The position numbers were made by a program, and so were the translations under genes. The notes beneath the pieces were generated by a model. The model was not told the DNA's origin, searched no databases, and saw nothing but the letters and a program-made list of their open reading frames with translations. Positions 9,265-18,367 of a stretch of DNA of 64,000 nt are shown piece after piece (position 1 is the first letter of the stretch; every line of letters starts with the position of its first letter). Source of the DNA: Metabacillus litoralis (GTDB lineage: Bacteria; Bacillota; Bacilli; Bacillales; Bacillaceae). Location: positions 186,001 through 250,000 of the forward strand of contig NZ_JAIVKL010000002.1 in NCBI RefSeq assembly GCF_020524045.1, given 5' to 3'.

Positions 9265-9356
9265 AACTTAGTAGAAAAATACTAATCTTTTCATTTGATT
9301 ATTTACACGTAATACTTTTTTAAAGTACTATGGGAAAAGAAACTAGTAGACATAAC

Positions 9357-9390
9357 AAAAGACCAACTCACAAAATTGAGTTGGTCTTTT
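9357..9390 (-). terminator. terminator after the M20 peptidase gene
   Basis: A perfect 14-bp stem, AAAAGACCAACTCA with its complement, and a 6-nt loop. T-runs occur on both sides, so it can work in both directions. Confidence 0.85.
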
Positions 9391-9444
9391 GTTTCTACAT
9401 ATTGAATTTTTTAAAAATAGCAGAATTAGGATATTGATTACTAA

Positions 9445-10605
9445 TCATTTCAACGTATTGGATGATTGTAGCTTTTGCGTAAGTCTTTTAATAATTGTAG
9501 CAAGTAAAAGTGTTCTTTCGACTAAGCTAGGTACTTCTAAATACTCCTTGTCACTATGAGCATTTCCCCCAACTGGACCTAATCCATCAATTGTTGCGAC
9601 TCCTAGAGATGATGTGAATGAAGCATCAGATCCACCACCTGTTGAGGTGTCTTCAATTTCTATTCCAATTTCATCCCCTACATCTTGAATAATTCGAAGT
9701 AAAGCACGTGTTTTTTTATTTTTTTCCATTGGTGGTCGATTCATTTCACCTTCTAATGATATTTTCGTACCTGCTACATCTGAAGATGCACAAATCTTTT
9801 CTAATCTTTCCTCAAGAAGCTCTACTTGCTCTATCTCTTTAATTCGGATATCAATTTGTGCTTCTGCATGATCCGAAACTGTATTCGCACTGGAACCACC
9901 TTCAATTAACCCAACATTTACACTAATTCCATTTTCATGATCAGATAATTCATGTAATTGAATAATTTTATGAGCTAATTCTGCAATTGCACTTCTACCT
10001 TTTTCTGGCTCAATACCAGAATGTGCAGCTTTTCCTTCTACAATTAAGGTATAATTTCCTTTACCTCGTCTTGAAGATACTAAGGAACCATCTTTTCTTG
10101 CAGGCTCCATCACAAGTGCATATTTCTTCCCCTTTGCTTCTCGCTCAATAATCGATCGTGAAGAAGGTGAACCAATTTCCTCATCACTATTTAATACAAT
10201 CACAATGTTTTTATACCCTTCATGACCTTCTGATAGCAGTGCTTTGATTGCATATAAAACCGTTGCATGACTTGCTTTCATATCAATAACACCTGGTCCA
10301 TAGGCGCGATTTCCGATCATTTGAAAAGGTCTCTCTGATACAGTTCCCTCTGGAAAAACTGTATCCATATGAGCAAGAATAATAATTGCTGGGTTTATTG
10401 CATCTTTATGTTGAATAATCAGATGATTTCCATGTTCTTCTTGAGATTCAACAATAACATTAAATCCGAGCTCTTTATAATGCTTAGTTAAAATTTCGCC
10501 GATCTTATCTACACCTTGTTTATCATATGAACCACTGTCAATATTAACTAATTTTTCTATAAATGCGAGCATTTCAACCTCATGCTGTTCTATAAATGTT
10601 TCCAT
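9445..10605 (-). CDS. M20 family metallopeptidase (glutamate carboxypeptidase-like)
   Basis: A 386-residue dizinc exopeptidase of the M20A/ArgE-CPG2 group. Metal-binding and catalytic motifs appear in order: LAHMDTVFPEG (about residue 77), GVIDMKASHA (about 105), NSDEEIGS (about 140, catalytic Glu), EPARKDG, and GGGSDASF near residue 325. No signal peptide is seen, so it is cytoplasmic. The insert between motifs 4 and 5 is the usual dimerisation lid. The substrate is not identifiable. The next same-strand gene upstream is an AEC transporter, about 130 bp away, and may form a unit with it. Confidence 0.88.
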   Translation of the reverse strand: METFIEQHEVEMLAFIEKLVNIDSGSYDKQGVDKIGEILTKHYKELGFNVIVESQEEHGNHLIIQHKDAINPAIIILAHMDTVFPEGTVSERPFQMIGNRAYGPGVIDMKASHATVLYAIKALLSEGHEGYKNIVIVLNSDEEIGSPSSRSIIEREAKGKKYALVMEPARKDGSLVSSRRGKGNYTLIVEGKAAHSGIEPEKGRSAIAELAHKIIQLHELSDHENGISVNVGLIEGGSSANTVSDHAEAQIDIRIKEIEQVELLEERLEKICASSDVAGTKISLEGEMNRPPMEKNKKTRALLRIIQDVGDEIGIEIEDTSTGGGSDASFTSSLGVATIDGLGPVGGNAHSDKEYLEVPSLVERTLLLATIIKRLTQKLQSSNTLK

Positions 10606-10737
10606 CTAGCGTTTTCCTACTTTCTATCCTATCCTGGCAGAGTTATGGCTGTAACATAAATTTATATCTCCGAATGCTGTTGTTAATTAAGATTTTACCA
10701 GATTAAAGGCAACTGTGTAAGTGGGGCTGATGAAATA

Positions 10738-11649
10738 TTACATCATTACATTAGCAATCACCCATAGTAACACGAAACTGATCACGATTGTTATGTTAGA
10801 CAACGTTCCTACGAATTTTTTATCATACTGAAATTCGACCGAATATGGCAGAACTGATACAGAAGTTGGCAAAAGAAAGCCTATAAGCAATGTATATTTA
10901 AACATGTTATCATATGGCAAAAACAGAAAACAAAGAATTCCTGCTAGTAGTCCAATACCATATCGAATACCTAAAAATTGAAGCATTAGTTTGACATATT
11001 TTTTATTAAAAGTAAAATTCAAATAAATTCCTAATAACAGTAAAGACATCGGCATATTAGCTTCTGAGATAATGCTTGCAACATTAATCATTGTACTAGG
11101 AAGCTTTAATCCTATGACATTTAATATAACGACGGAGATATATGTCATTAATGGAATTGATTTAGTCATTTTACGAATTACTGTTTTGAAGTCTAGTTGA
11201 ACATCTCCTTGTGAATAAAAGCTTCCAATCAAATAACTTAAACCAAAAACAATAAAAGCATTCCCTACATCAAACATACCGAAGTAAGTGATTCCCTTTT
11301 CACCAAAAATCACCTCAACAAGTGGGTACGCAAACAAGCCGATATTAAAACCTGGAATCATCATACCTACCATACCTTTGGTTTTTCTATTCTTCTTTTT
11401 TAAGAAAAATAGTCCTAGAAATCCGATAATAATTCCGTATATAAATCCAATGAATATGAGAATAAATAGAGAGTTATCAATTTTTAACCCATTAAAAGTT
11501 ACGATGATTAAACATGGTAGAGTAAGGTTGAAGATAATTCTTGATAATCCTTCTCCATCTCTTTCTTTAATAATATTTCGTCTTTTTAATAAATAACCTA
11601 ATGCAATGATGATAATACAATATAAGAATTGTAAGTTAAAACTATCCAA
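10738..11649 (-). CDS. AEC (auxin efflux carrier) family transporter
   Basis: A 303-residue membrane protein with about ten hydrophobic helices in two inverted halves. The first half contains the typical NLTLPCLIIVTF (about residue 41) and GMMIPGFNIGLFAYPLVEVIFGEKG (about residue 94). It starts with TTG, which an AAGGAG site supports. Family members export or import carboxylates such as malate; the substrate here is unknown. It precedes the M20 peptidase gene on the same strand. Confidence 0.85.
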   Translation of the reverse strand: MDSFNLQFLYCIIIIALGYLLKRRNIIKERDGEGLSRIIFNLTLPCLIIVTFNGLKIDNSLFILIFIGFIYGIIIGFLGLFFLKKKNRKTKGMVGMMIPGFNIGLFAYPLVEVIFGEKGITYFGMFDVGNAFIVFGLSYLIGSFYSQGDVQLDFKTVIRKMTKSIPLMTYISVVILNVIGLKLPSTMINVASIISEANMPMSLLLLGIYLNFTFNKKYVKLMLQFLGIRYGIGLLAGILCFLFLPYDNMFKYTLLIGFLLPTSVSVLPYSVEFQYDKKFVGTLSNITIVISFVLLWVIANVMM

Positions 11650-11804
11650 TGTAAGAACTCCTTAGAAAAAATGATAATGTAAACTATTATACTCTATTTT
11701 TCATTTGCTTTCAGTTGAAGGTTATTCCATTATTCTAGTAAACTATTTGATTATTCCTAATTTTATGTTAAATTTAAAGGTATGACAAAGAAAGGGTGTT
11801 TACT

Positions 11805-12119
11805 ATGGATCAATTTACTAATATTACAATCGACAAGAAAGCAAATGTTTACTTTGAAGGTAAAGTGACAAGCAGAACAGTTTTATTTGAAGATGGAACA
11901 AAAAAAACACTAGGAATCATGCAACCAGGAGATTATGAATTTGCCGCTGTTTTAAAAGAAGAAATGGAAATTGTTGCTGGACATTTAGATTATAAATTAC
12001 AAGGTGAAGATTGGCAGACAATTGAAGGAAGCGGTGTTTTTTACGTGCCTGCTAATGAATCATTTCAAGTTAAAGCATATTCTGTTGTAGATTATTGCTG
12101 TTCTTACATAAGTGAATAA
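11805..12119 (+). CDS. ppnP: pyrimidine/purine nucleoside phosphorylase PpnP
   Basis: A 104-residue single-domain cupin of the PpnP/YaiE (DUF1255) family, which splits nucleosides with phosphate into base and ribose-1-phosphate. The ATG at 11805 follows AAAGGGTG; an in-frame GTG nine bases earlier lies inside that site and is not used. Family features are [10 protein letters not shown] near residue 40, GHLDYKL, and [13 protein letters not shown]. The gene stands alone and a family A repeat starts 16 bp after its stop. Confidence 0.88.
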   Translation: MDQFTNITIDKKANVYFEGKVTSRTVLFEDGTKKTLGIMQPGDYEFAAVLKEEMEIVAGHLDYKLQGEDWQTIEGSGVFYVPANESFQVKAYSVVDYCCSYISE

Positions 12120-12135
12120 TAAAGATGGAAAAATG

Positions 12136-12488
12136 AAGAGGCTGGGACATAAGTATTGATGCTAATGATAAACCCGAATTATTAGGTGATATGTCAATTA
12201 AACACTCGCCTAATAGTTTGGGTTTTTATTTGCCATCTTCAATAGTTCTTTTGATTTTGCATACTATTTTTAAGAACTAGTGGAATGGAGCGGAAGACAC
12301 TCGACTCCTACGGGAATTGAGGAAAGGCTGAGACCCCGCAGGCGCTTGCGTCGAGGAGGCTCAGCTTCCTCCCCGTGGAAAGCGAGTGTCTGCAGGGCAA
12401 TGGAACGAACTTATTTCTTTCAGCTTAACTGAATTTAGATTTATTCGTCTTTTTGTAAGACTTCCTTATATATGTCCCAACCTCTTTT
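12136..12488. repeat. MITE-like inverted-repeat element, family A copy 1
   Basis: About 350 bp bounded by AAGAGGCTGGGACATA and, inverted, AAAGAGGTTGGGACATA. One arm holds a long hairpin (AAACCCGAATTATTAGG with its complement). The centre is GC-rich and resembles known Bacillus intergenic repeats (GAGACCCCGCAGGCGC, GAGGAGGCTCAGC, CGAGTGTCTGCAGGGC). There is no ORF of note. Copies in the window are at 32615-32964, 46919-47191 and 49324-49564. Confidence 0.8.
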
Positions 12489-12572
12489 TGGTTTTGTTGT
12501 TCATTTATTTCAAGATCTCTTGGTAATTATTTGATAAATGACAAAAAAAGATCCTAACACGAAAGCAAAAGT

Positions 12573-13172
12573 TTATTTTTCTTCTACAAATTCAACTAAT
12601 TTGAACAAAAATTGATATATAGTAGCTAATACATCACCAATAGAAGAACTCTCCGTAACATTTTCTACTAAATCCAAAGGGAAATTTAAATCCCATAATC
12701 CGTCTTGTTGATTAAACATTAAATTAAATTTATATTCTTTCTCAGAGTGATGTTGATTTAAATATTCTTTTATGTTGTTCTCAGCCTTCTTTTTTAGTTT
12801 CAGTCCAAGCATAACATCATAGGTGCCAAATACATCATCAACCTCTAAAGAAAGAGAATCAACACCTATCATTTCAAACCATTTAGATTCAATGTAGATA
12901 AATTCCGCTTTATGATGTCTTAAATAAGATATCGACTCATTAAGAAAGCTCGATTCTTCAACACCAAGACTTTCGTCTGTTTCTTTATTACTTCGTTCAA
13001 TATATGCTTCACGAAAACGAGATAAAGAATTTGTCACTTTAAGGTTTGCTTCATCAGCTGAAAGCAATTCATGTTTTTGGAGATAATCTATTTCTACTTG
13101 AAAAAGCACCTCTTCTTGACCTTTATTTTCGACTAGCGGTATTAAGTCTTTCTTTACTTGTTCAATTAACAA
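12573..13172 (-). CDS. hypothetical protein, 199 aa
   Basis: A mostly acidic, helical soluble protein with no motif I recognise. The TTG at 13172 follows GGAGG by 7 nt and is preferred to the ATG seven codons upstream, which has no site. It has no signal peptide or membrane segment. The final third (FNLMFNQQDGLWDLNFPLDL) looks like beta strands followed by an amphipathic helix. It lies between a family A repeat and exoA on the same strand. Confidence 0.7.
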   Translation of the reverse strand: MLIEQVKKDLIPLVENKGQEEVLFQVEIDYLQKHELLSADEANLKVTNSLSRFREAYIERSNKETDESLGVEESSFLNESISYLRHHKAEFIYIESKWFEMIGVDSLSLEVDDVFGTYDVMLGLKLKKKAENNIKEYLNQHHSEKEYKFNLMFNQQDGLWDLNFPLDLVENVTESSSIGDVLATIYQFLFKLVEFVEEK

Positions 13173-13263
13173 AGTGTATCCTCCATTCAGCATTTTACTG
13201 ATGTTTTATCATTTCTACTAACTTAACTATACATAAAAAACAATGTAATTGAAAACAGCACTT

Positions 13264-14022
13264 CTATGGTAAGTCAATTTCGAGTAGAATAGGGCAATGA
13301 TCACTACCTAATACGTCTGAATGTATTTGAGCATCAGAAATATGATTAGCTAATTGATTAGAAACAATGAAATAGTCAATTCTCCATCCGATATTTCTTT
13401 CTCTCACTTTACTCATATAAGACCACCACGTAAAACAGTCACCTTTATCTGGATAAACATGCCTAAAGCTATCAACAAAACCTGATTCCAAAAGCTGTGA
13501 CATTTTGCTTCTTTCTTCCTCTGTAAACCCTGAATTACCTTTATTAGATTTAGGATTTTTCAGATCAATCTCATTGTGTGCGACATTTAAATCACCACAT
13601 AAAATAACAGGCTTTCTTGTTTCTAGTGTTATTAGATAATCCCGAATTTCATCTTCCCATTCTAACCGATAATCAAGTCTTGCCAGATCTCTTTTAGAGT
13701 TAGGTGTATAAACTGTGACAAAATAAAAATCTTCATATTCTAACGTAATAATTCTTCCTTCTGCTTCATCGTCTTTTTCACCTAAACCGTATGAAACAGA
13801 AAGAGGCTTTCTTTTTGTGAACACAGCTGTGCCAGAGTAACCTTTTCTTTCTGCGTAATTCCAATATTGATGATAACTATCTAACTCTAGCGTAATTTGT
13901 CCTTCTTGTAATTTCGATTCCTGAATACAGAAAATATCTGCATTCACTTTATTAAAATAATCCAAAAACCCTTTGCGAACACACGCTCTAATTCCATTTA
14001 CATTCCATGACACTAATTTCAT
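13264..14022 (-). CDS. exoA: exodeoxyribonuclease III / AP endonuclease
   Basis: A 252-residue Mg-dependent endonuclease/exonuclease/phosphatase-fold enzyme of the ExoIII family, acting in base excision repair at abasic sites. Motifs are MKLVSWNVNGIRACVRKGF at the N terminus, FCIQESKL (metal Glu, about residue 35), YTPNS, LCGDLNVAHNEIDL (about 142), RNIGWRIDYF and the terminal GSDHCPILLEI with the catalytic Asp-His. Full length and highly like B. subtilis ExoA. Confidence 0.95.
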   Translation of the reverse strand: MKLVSWNVNGIRACVRKGFLDYFNKVNADIFCIQESKLQEGQITLELDSYHQYWNYAERKGYSGTAVFTKRKPLSVSYGLGEKDDEAEGRIITLEYEDFYFVTVYTPNSKRDLARLDYRLEWEDEIRDYLITLETRKPVILCGDLNVAHNEIDLKNPKSNKGNSGFTEEERSKMSQLLESGFVDSFRHVYPDKGDCFTWWSYMSKVRERNIGWRIDYFIVSNQLANHISDAQIHSDVLGSDHCPILLEIDLP

Positions 14023-14285
14023 CTATTACTCAACATCCTTTATTTCAAATACTGTATTAGAATTACTATCATAAACTATTTTTCTACTTTTCTAAACTAT
14101 TATCAATTTGTTTGATCTACTAACGAAAGTAATTAGTGAAATGATAGATAATGATCTAAACTAAATTCACATCACGATTCTTCAACTATGTGCTGAACTG
14201 GTTGATGGAAAATACTCAGACTTAAAGAATAGTTAACACCTAAAAGAAAAATCTACAAACAATCTTACTAAAAAACCCTATAAAA

Positions 14286-14312
14286 AAAACTGACCATAAC
14301 TAGTCAGTTTTT
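14286..14312 (-). terminator. terminator overlapping the cysteine dioxygenase stop
   Basis: ACTGAC pairs with GTCAGT over an 8-nt loop, flanked by A and T runs. The stop codon of the cysteine dioxygenase gene lies within the hairpin. The rest of the 14023-14303 gap shows nothing recognisable. Confidence 0.7.
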
Positions 14313-14885
14313 TCTCAGCTTAATTTCTTTTACCTTTTGAGTTTGATCATCTGGCCACCATGCACCACAATCATCAGAAACAATACATGCTGCACATTTT
14401 TCTAAATCAAACACCTTCATCCCTGTTATTGGTGGAGAATACAGATGAAGTGTGACAAGATTTGAATCTTTCGAAACAGCCATTTTGTGAATCCCTTTAT
14501 GTGGAGCAAAAAACAACTTCCCTTCTTCTTGGAGCTCTGTAAGTAGTTCTATTGGAAATTGATCACCTTTCATCTCATAAACCGTATTTTTGGCTGTGCC
14601 TTTGATTACTTGAATCCAACCATAAGATTGACCATGATCATGTGGAGAACACTCTAATTCAGACCAGTCCATAACTAAGAGCTCTAAACAATCATTTTTA
14701 AATAACAATTTTCGATAATATGGTTTTCCTGCTGTATCACTCCGAATTAAAATATCTTCTAGATCTCTATACTGAATATTTAAGTTTTTCAGCGATTGTT
14801 TTAAGCCCTCTTTAGAGTAGTCTTCAACATTTTGTAGAACTTCATCAATACGATTTTTTACATCCAGAGAAATCGACCTCCTCAT
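14304..14885 (-). CDS. cysteine dioxygenase family protein
   Basis: A cupin iron enzyme of about 190 residues, expected to oxidise cysteine to cysteine sulfinate. The metal-binding set is visible as SPHDHGQSYGW near residue 85 and the second-motif LHLYSPPI near residue 147. The start is uncertain: an AGGAGG site overlaps the first codons of the ATG at 14885, and the only in-frame codon at good spacing is a CTG six codons downstream (14867). It ends with a Cys-rich tail (CAACIVSDDCGAWW) that could bind metal or be redox active. Confidence 0.82.
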   Translation of the reverse strand: MRRSISLDVKNRIDEVLQNVEDYSKEGLKQSLKNLNIQYRDLEDILIRSDTAGKPYYRKLLFKNDCLELLVMDWSELECSPHDHGQSYGWIQVIKGTAKNTVYEMKGDQFPIELLTELQEEGKLFFAPHKGIHKMAVSKDSNLVTLHLYSPPITGMKVFDLEKCAACIVSDDCGAWWPDDQTQKVKEIKLRKN

Positions 14886-14936
14886 CTACATAAAAGTGAA
14901 CAGAATAGTCAATTTTTTAGGATATTAGATAATGTT

Positions 14937-15866
14937 TTACCTCTTTTTAAATTGAAAAAATCGAGTATATATCTTGTGAAATTGACCATTTACAAAAATA
15001 ACTCCTATTATAATTATGATGCCACCTATCATACTTATGATCATGAATTTTTCATTAAGAAGAATAATAGCTGCAATTAAAGTGGCTAATGGCTCTAGAT
15101 AAAGAAACACAGATACCTGTGACGCCTCTAGAACAGTTAGAGCTTTCGCCCAATACCAATAGGCAACACCAGAAACGAATATCCCTAAAAAAAACAAATG
15201 CCCCCATTCTCCACTATTAAGTAGGGTTAACTCTTCCCATCCCTTATTCCGAAATAAAAATGGCAAGGTACACACAAAGCCTAATAAACTCATATAAAAT
15301 GTGATAACTAATGGTGATAATTGGATATTTAATTTCTTTAAAAGCACAGAATATACGGCCCAATTTAATGTACTTAAGATCATTAATAAATAACCAAAAT
15401 TTAAAGAAGGTGCAACTCCATTTTCAGAACCGGCTGATGTTACCATAAGAACACCGAATATCGCCAATATCATACCGATCACTTTCATAACCGTAAGTTT
15501 TTCATTTAAAAATATCATCGATAAAATTACGGTAAAAATCGGAGAAAAAGAGATCATCCATCCAGCTGATGAAGCCTCTATTGATAAAAGCGCTGTTGCT
15601 TGAATTACTTGGTGGATAAACACACCTAATATACCTAAAACAAACAAATGAGGAAGATAAGATAAAGAAATCTTTATTTTTTCACCTAGTAATAGTAATA
15701 AAAGTAATAAGAATAGTGAACCAATTCCAAAACGTATAACTAGCAATGTATATGGATCAAGCTTATCTAAAACTGCTTTCGTAGAAACAAAGGAAACTCC
15801 CCAAAACGTAATTGACATTGTTGCGTATATTGAAGCAGCAGTATTTTTAGTCGGAAAAATCATCAA
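14937..15866 (-). CDS. EamA family (DMT) transporter
   Basis: A 309-residue protein with ten predicted membrane helices in two EamA repeats (about residues 12-145 and 158-292). Each repeat ends with a conserved pattern, for example FLNEKLTVMKVIGMILAIFGV and LLNEKFMIISMIGGIIIIIGV. It starts at TTG or the next ATG after AAAGGA. The family exports metabolites and amino acids; the substrate is unknown. It lies upstream of, and on the same strand as, the cysteine dioxygenase gene, so export of a sulfur compound is possible but speculative. Confidence 0.85.
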   Translation of the reverse strand: MMIFPTKNTAASIYATMSITFWGVSFVSTKAVLDKLDPYTLLVIRFGIGSLFLLLLLLLLGEKIKISLSYLPHLFVLGILGVFIHQVIQATALLSIEASSAGWMISFSPIFTVILSMIFLNEKLTVMKVIGMILAIFGVLMVTSAGSENGVAPSLNFGYLLMILSTLNWAVYSVLLKKLNIQLSPLVITFYMSLLGFVCTLPFLFRNKGWEELTLLNSGEWGHLFFLGIFVSGVAYWYWAKALTVLEASQVSVFLYLEPLATLIAAIILLNEKFMIISMIGGIIIIIGVIFVNGQFHKIYTRFFQFKKR

Positions 15867-15982
15867 TTAGATTCCTTTCAAAAAAGTCTATATCTTATCC
15901 TATGCTTGTCCCTTTTAACCATGTATAAAATCATGAAAAAATCCTATCGAGCCTCTCTATTAAAAACAGAGCTAGAAAAAAA

Positions 15983-16028
15983 TTCATCTGCAAAAAGATA
16001 TATGATATAATGAGTGAACGCTCATTCA
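15983..16028 (+). promoter_or_regulatory. sigma-A promoter with TetR-like operator for the MBL hydrolase gene
   Basis: TTCATC, a 17-bp spacer and TATAAT (16006-16011) form a plausible promoter. An imperfect palindrome, TGAGTGAACGCTCATTCA (16011-16028), begins on the last base of the -10 and covers the expected start site. Its TGANTGA...TCATTCA form is typical of TetR-family operators, including FadR-type fatty acid repressors. No TetR gene is in this window. Confidence 0.6.
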
Positions 16029-16062
16029 TTATAATAACCACAAAAAAGTGGAGGGGATATTC

Positions 16063-16956
16063 TTGAAACAAATCGGTCCTATTAAAATTATTGAAGGTCC
16101 TAATCATAGCAAGGTACCTTATTCTAGAAGCTTGTATATTGATTGTCAGGAAAAAGTGTTAATTGATACTGGTGCAGATCCAAAGTTACTTCTTAAGCTA
16201 GAGGAAGATCATGGAGTAAATTTAATTGTAAATACACATTACCACCCTGATCACACATGTCATAATCATCTATTTCCTAATGCAGAGAAATGGATCAATC
16301 CTATTGAGATTGAAATTGTTTCTTCTATTGATCAAGTAGCAAAAAATAATGGGATTTTTCAAGAATGGGGAGAAAAAGGTGTTGAAAAATGGAAAGAGAG
16401 CATTCCCGAAGAATGGGTTAAATCTCTTTCAAGTATTGATGGTACATATGAGTATGACAAACAATATACTTTTGATGATGTTCATGTGATCTTTTTACAT
16501 ACTCCAGGACATACGAAAGGATTTGCTTGTCCTTATTTCCCAGATTTCGGTGTTGTTTACACTGGAGACTATGATATGACCTCATTTGGTCCTTGGTATA
16601 ACGGTACAGATGGTCATATTAATGATTTCGTTAGATCTGGGCAACAGCTTCTAAATCTTGATGCTAATGTTTATATTACCGGACACCAAAAAGGTATTTT
16701 CACAAAAAAAGAATTCCAGTCTGCGATGGAAGAATATTTAGCAATTATTGAACAACGTGATCTCATCATTTCTAAATATGTAAATTCGGGAATGAATTTT
16801 GAAGAATTGTCATCACAAGGTATTTTTTATCCGAAGAAAACACTAGAACATACTTTATTGTTGACTTGGGAAAGAAGTGGAATTAGAAAGCATCTTGAAA
16901 GACTTGGTTATATTGTTGAAGGAAATGAAATAAAAAGCTATGTTCCGACTAAATAA
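16063..16956 (+). CDS. MBL-fold metallo-hydrolase
   Basis: A 297-residue metallo-beta-lactamase-fold hydrolase. The dizinc motif HYHPDH is near residue 69, TPGHTKG near 147, GDYDMT near 170 and GHQKG near 207. The TTG at 16063 is preferred because GGAGGGG lies 6 nt upstream and overlaps the alternative GTG. The C-terminal third is helical and resembles the extension of lactamase-like hydrolases acting on thioesters or nucleic acids. Control by a FadR/TetR-type repressor would suit a lipid or acyl-thioester substrate; this is inference. Confidence 0.85.
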   Translation: MKQIGPIKIIEGPNHSKVPYSRSLYIDCQEKVLIDTGADPKLLLKLEEDHGVNLIVNTHYHPDHTCHNHLFPNAEKWINPIEIEIVSSIDQVAKNNGIFQEWGEKGVEKWKESIPEEWVKSLSSIDGTYEYDKQYTFDDVHVIFLHTPGHTKGFACPYFPDFGVVYTGDYDMTSFGPWYNGTDGHINDFVRSGQQLLNLDANVYITGHQKGIFTKKEFQSAMEEYLAIIEQRDLIISKYVNSGMNFEELSSQGIFYPKKTLEHTLLLTWERSGIRKHLERLGYIVEGNEIKSYVPTK

Positions 16957-17040
16957 GAAAAGCTGCTCTTTTTTCTCCGGAATAGCGAATAACTGAAACC
17001 GAAATCAATAACGATTTTTAAGAAAGCTTGTAAAAAAGAG

Positions 17041-17083
17041 AAGAATTTCAGAGGGGTTCCCCCCCTCTATTCTTCTTCTTCCA
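17041..17083 (-). terminator. terminator of the DUF1292 gene
   Basis: AGAGGGG pairs with CCCCTCT, extended by partly complementary AAGAAT/ATTCTT, with a T-run following on the minus strand. It overlaps the last codons of the gene. Confidence 0.65.
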
Positions 17084-17336
17084 TTAAATCTTCAAAAGCT
17101 GATGAAACTTTTTCAAATTCTTCATCACTTTCAATCGGTGAAAAATCGCCCTCTTGATCAACCATTAAAAAGAAAACATCAATGTCTTCTTCTGACTCAT
17201 CTTGAATATCATCAACAAACCCTACAGCAACATAATCTGTATTATCTAGATTTATTGCAGCTAACACTTCTACTTCATTTTCTTGCCCTTGTTCATCTGT
17301 AATTGTAAAAATTTCGCCAACTTCAATCTTTTCCAT
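17067..17336 (-). CDS. DUF1292 family protein (YrzB-like)
   Basis: An 89-residue, very acidic soluble protein of the DUF1292 family. It has the typical pattern ITDEQGQENEVEVLAAI, then DYVAVGFVDD, then a glutamate-rich tail ending MEEEE. The ATG at 17336 follows AAGGGAG; the frame continues nine codons further without a site. Function is unknown. In many Bacillus genomes a DUF1292 gene follows ruvX/yrrK-type genes; here it stands alone. Confidence 0.85.
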   Translation of the reverse strand: MEKIEVGEIFTITDEQGQENEVEVLAAINLDNTDYVAVGFVDDIQDESEEDIDVFFLMVDQEGDFSPIESDEEFEKVSSAFEDLMEEEE

Positions 17337-17460
17337 GTATAAAAACTCCCTTCTAACGTACATATAGTACCATTACTACAATAATGTTGCCATTAATATG
17401 AAATTTCATGCTTATAAAAGGGAAAACTTGTCTACAAAATGAGCATTTAGAGGAGGGAAC

Positions 17461-18141
17461 TTGTTGGCTTATCATCAATCACCATATTATTTTAGATCTA
17501 CACCTATTTCAAGAGAAAACCATGGAAAATTAACAGTTGAAGGTACTGGGATGGTCACAGCCATGCCAAACAAAGCATCCATTACTTTAGGAGTAATGAC
17601 AGAGAATCAAAATGTTGAAGAAGCGCAAAATCAAAATGCTGTGATCACTAATAACGTCATCACCGCATTAAAAAACAGCGGACTTACCAATGAACAAATT
17701 CAAACCATTTCATATACGATTCTTCCTATTTATCGTAACATTGAAGAACAATCAATTCTTACAGGATATAAAATCAATCATATTCTTGAGATCGACTTAT
17801 TTGACTTAGATAAAATTGGAGAAGTTTATGAAATTGCCATCTCAAATGGAGCAAATATTGCTGAGGGCTTACGATTTTCATTAATAAATGAAGAATATCA
17901 TTATCAACAGGCTCTTAACAAGGCAATGAAACAAGCTACATTAAAAGCAATATCACTTGGACATCAAATTGGTGTAACTTTTAATCCTATTCCTTCAAAA
18001 GTAACTGAAAATTCATCTTCTCAACTTTCTAGAGAAATAATGTTCTCCTATGCAGCTGAAAGTCCATTTCAAACAACACCACCAATTCAAAAAAGAGAAA
18101 TATCAATACAAGCAAAATTAACTGCAGTTTTTTATTATTAA
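17461..18141 (+). CDS. SIMPL domain-containing protein (DUF541)
   Basis: A 226-residue protein of the SIMPL/DUF541 family, starting at a pair of TTG codons after AGGAGGG. The family start LTVEGTGMVTAMPNKASITLGV is near residue 21, followed by NVITALKNSGLTNEQIQTISYTILPIY. No clear signal peptide is present, although many relatives are exported. Function is unknown; members occur in the periplasm or cell surface and in signalling contexts in other organisms. Confidence 0.85.
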   Translation: MLAYHQSPYYFRSTPISRENHGKLTVEGTGMVTAMPNKASITLGVMTENQNVEEAQNQNAVITNNVITALKNSGLTNEQIQTISYTILPIYRNIEEQSILTGYKINHILEIDLFDLDKIGEVYEIAISNGANIAEGLRFSLINEEYHYQQALNKAMKQATLKAISLGHQIGVTFNPIPSKVTENSSSQLSREIMFSYAAESPFQTTPPIQKREISIQAKLTAVFYY

Positions 18142-18367
18142 TTCTATCTGGTTAATAACTTCGAATTTAAATGCTCAAATTTCTCTTATTACCACTAAAC
18201 TATAAAGGCTATCATATAAGATAACTTTCGAAGCACGAAGCCATGTGAGAAGCTGAGTTTCCCCTATTTGGCATTGAGTCGAGACCAACCCAAGCAAGGT
18301 GAATAACGAAGAAAGCAAGCGTTTGTCAACAGTCTGAGACGGATACAAACGTATCCGTCTCATATAG
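18142..18367. other. intergenic block of higher GC, no convincing gene
   Basis: This 226-bp stretch is richer in G and C than its surroundings. A 62-codon minus-strand frame crosses it, but it has no ribosome binding site and unusual composition. It reads more like a decayed Bacillus intergenic repeat than a gene. No second copy is in the window. Confidence 0.4.
18336..18362. terminator. strong hairpin between converging genes
   Basis: GAGACGGATAC and GTATCCGTCTC form a perfect 11-bp stem over a 4-nt loop, lying 6 bp from the stop codon of the tandem P-loop gene and downstream of the SIMPL gene. T-tails are poor, but the position suits a bidirectional terminator. Confidence 0.6.

Noticed and set aside
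11288-11596. 102-codon plus-strand frame opposite the AEC transporter
   Set aside because: Low-complexity shadow of hydrophobic codons.
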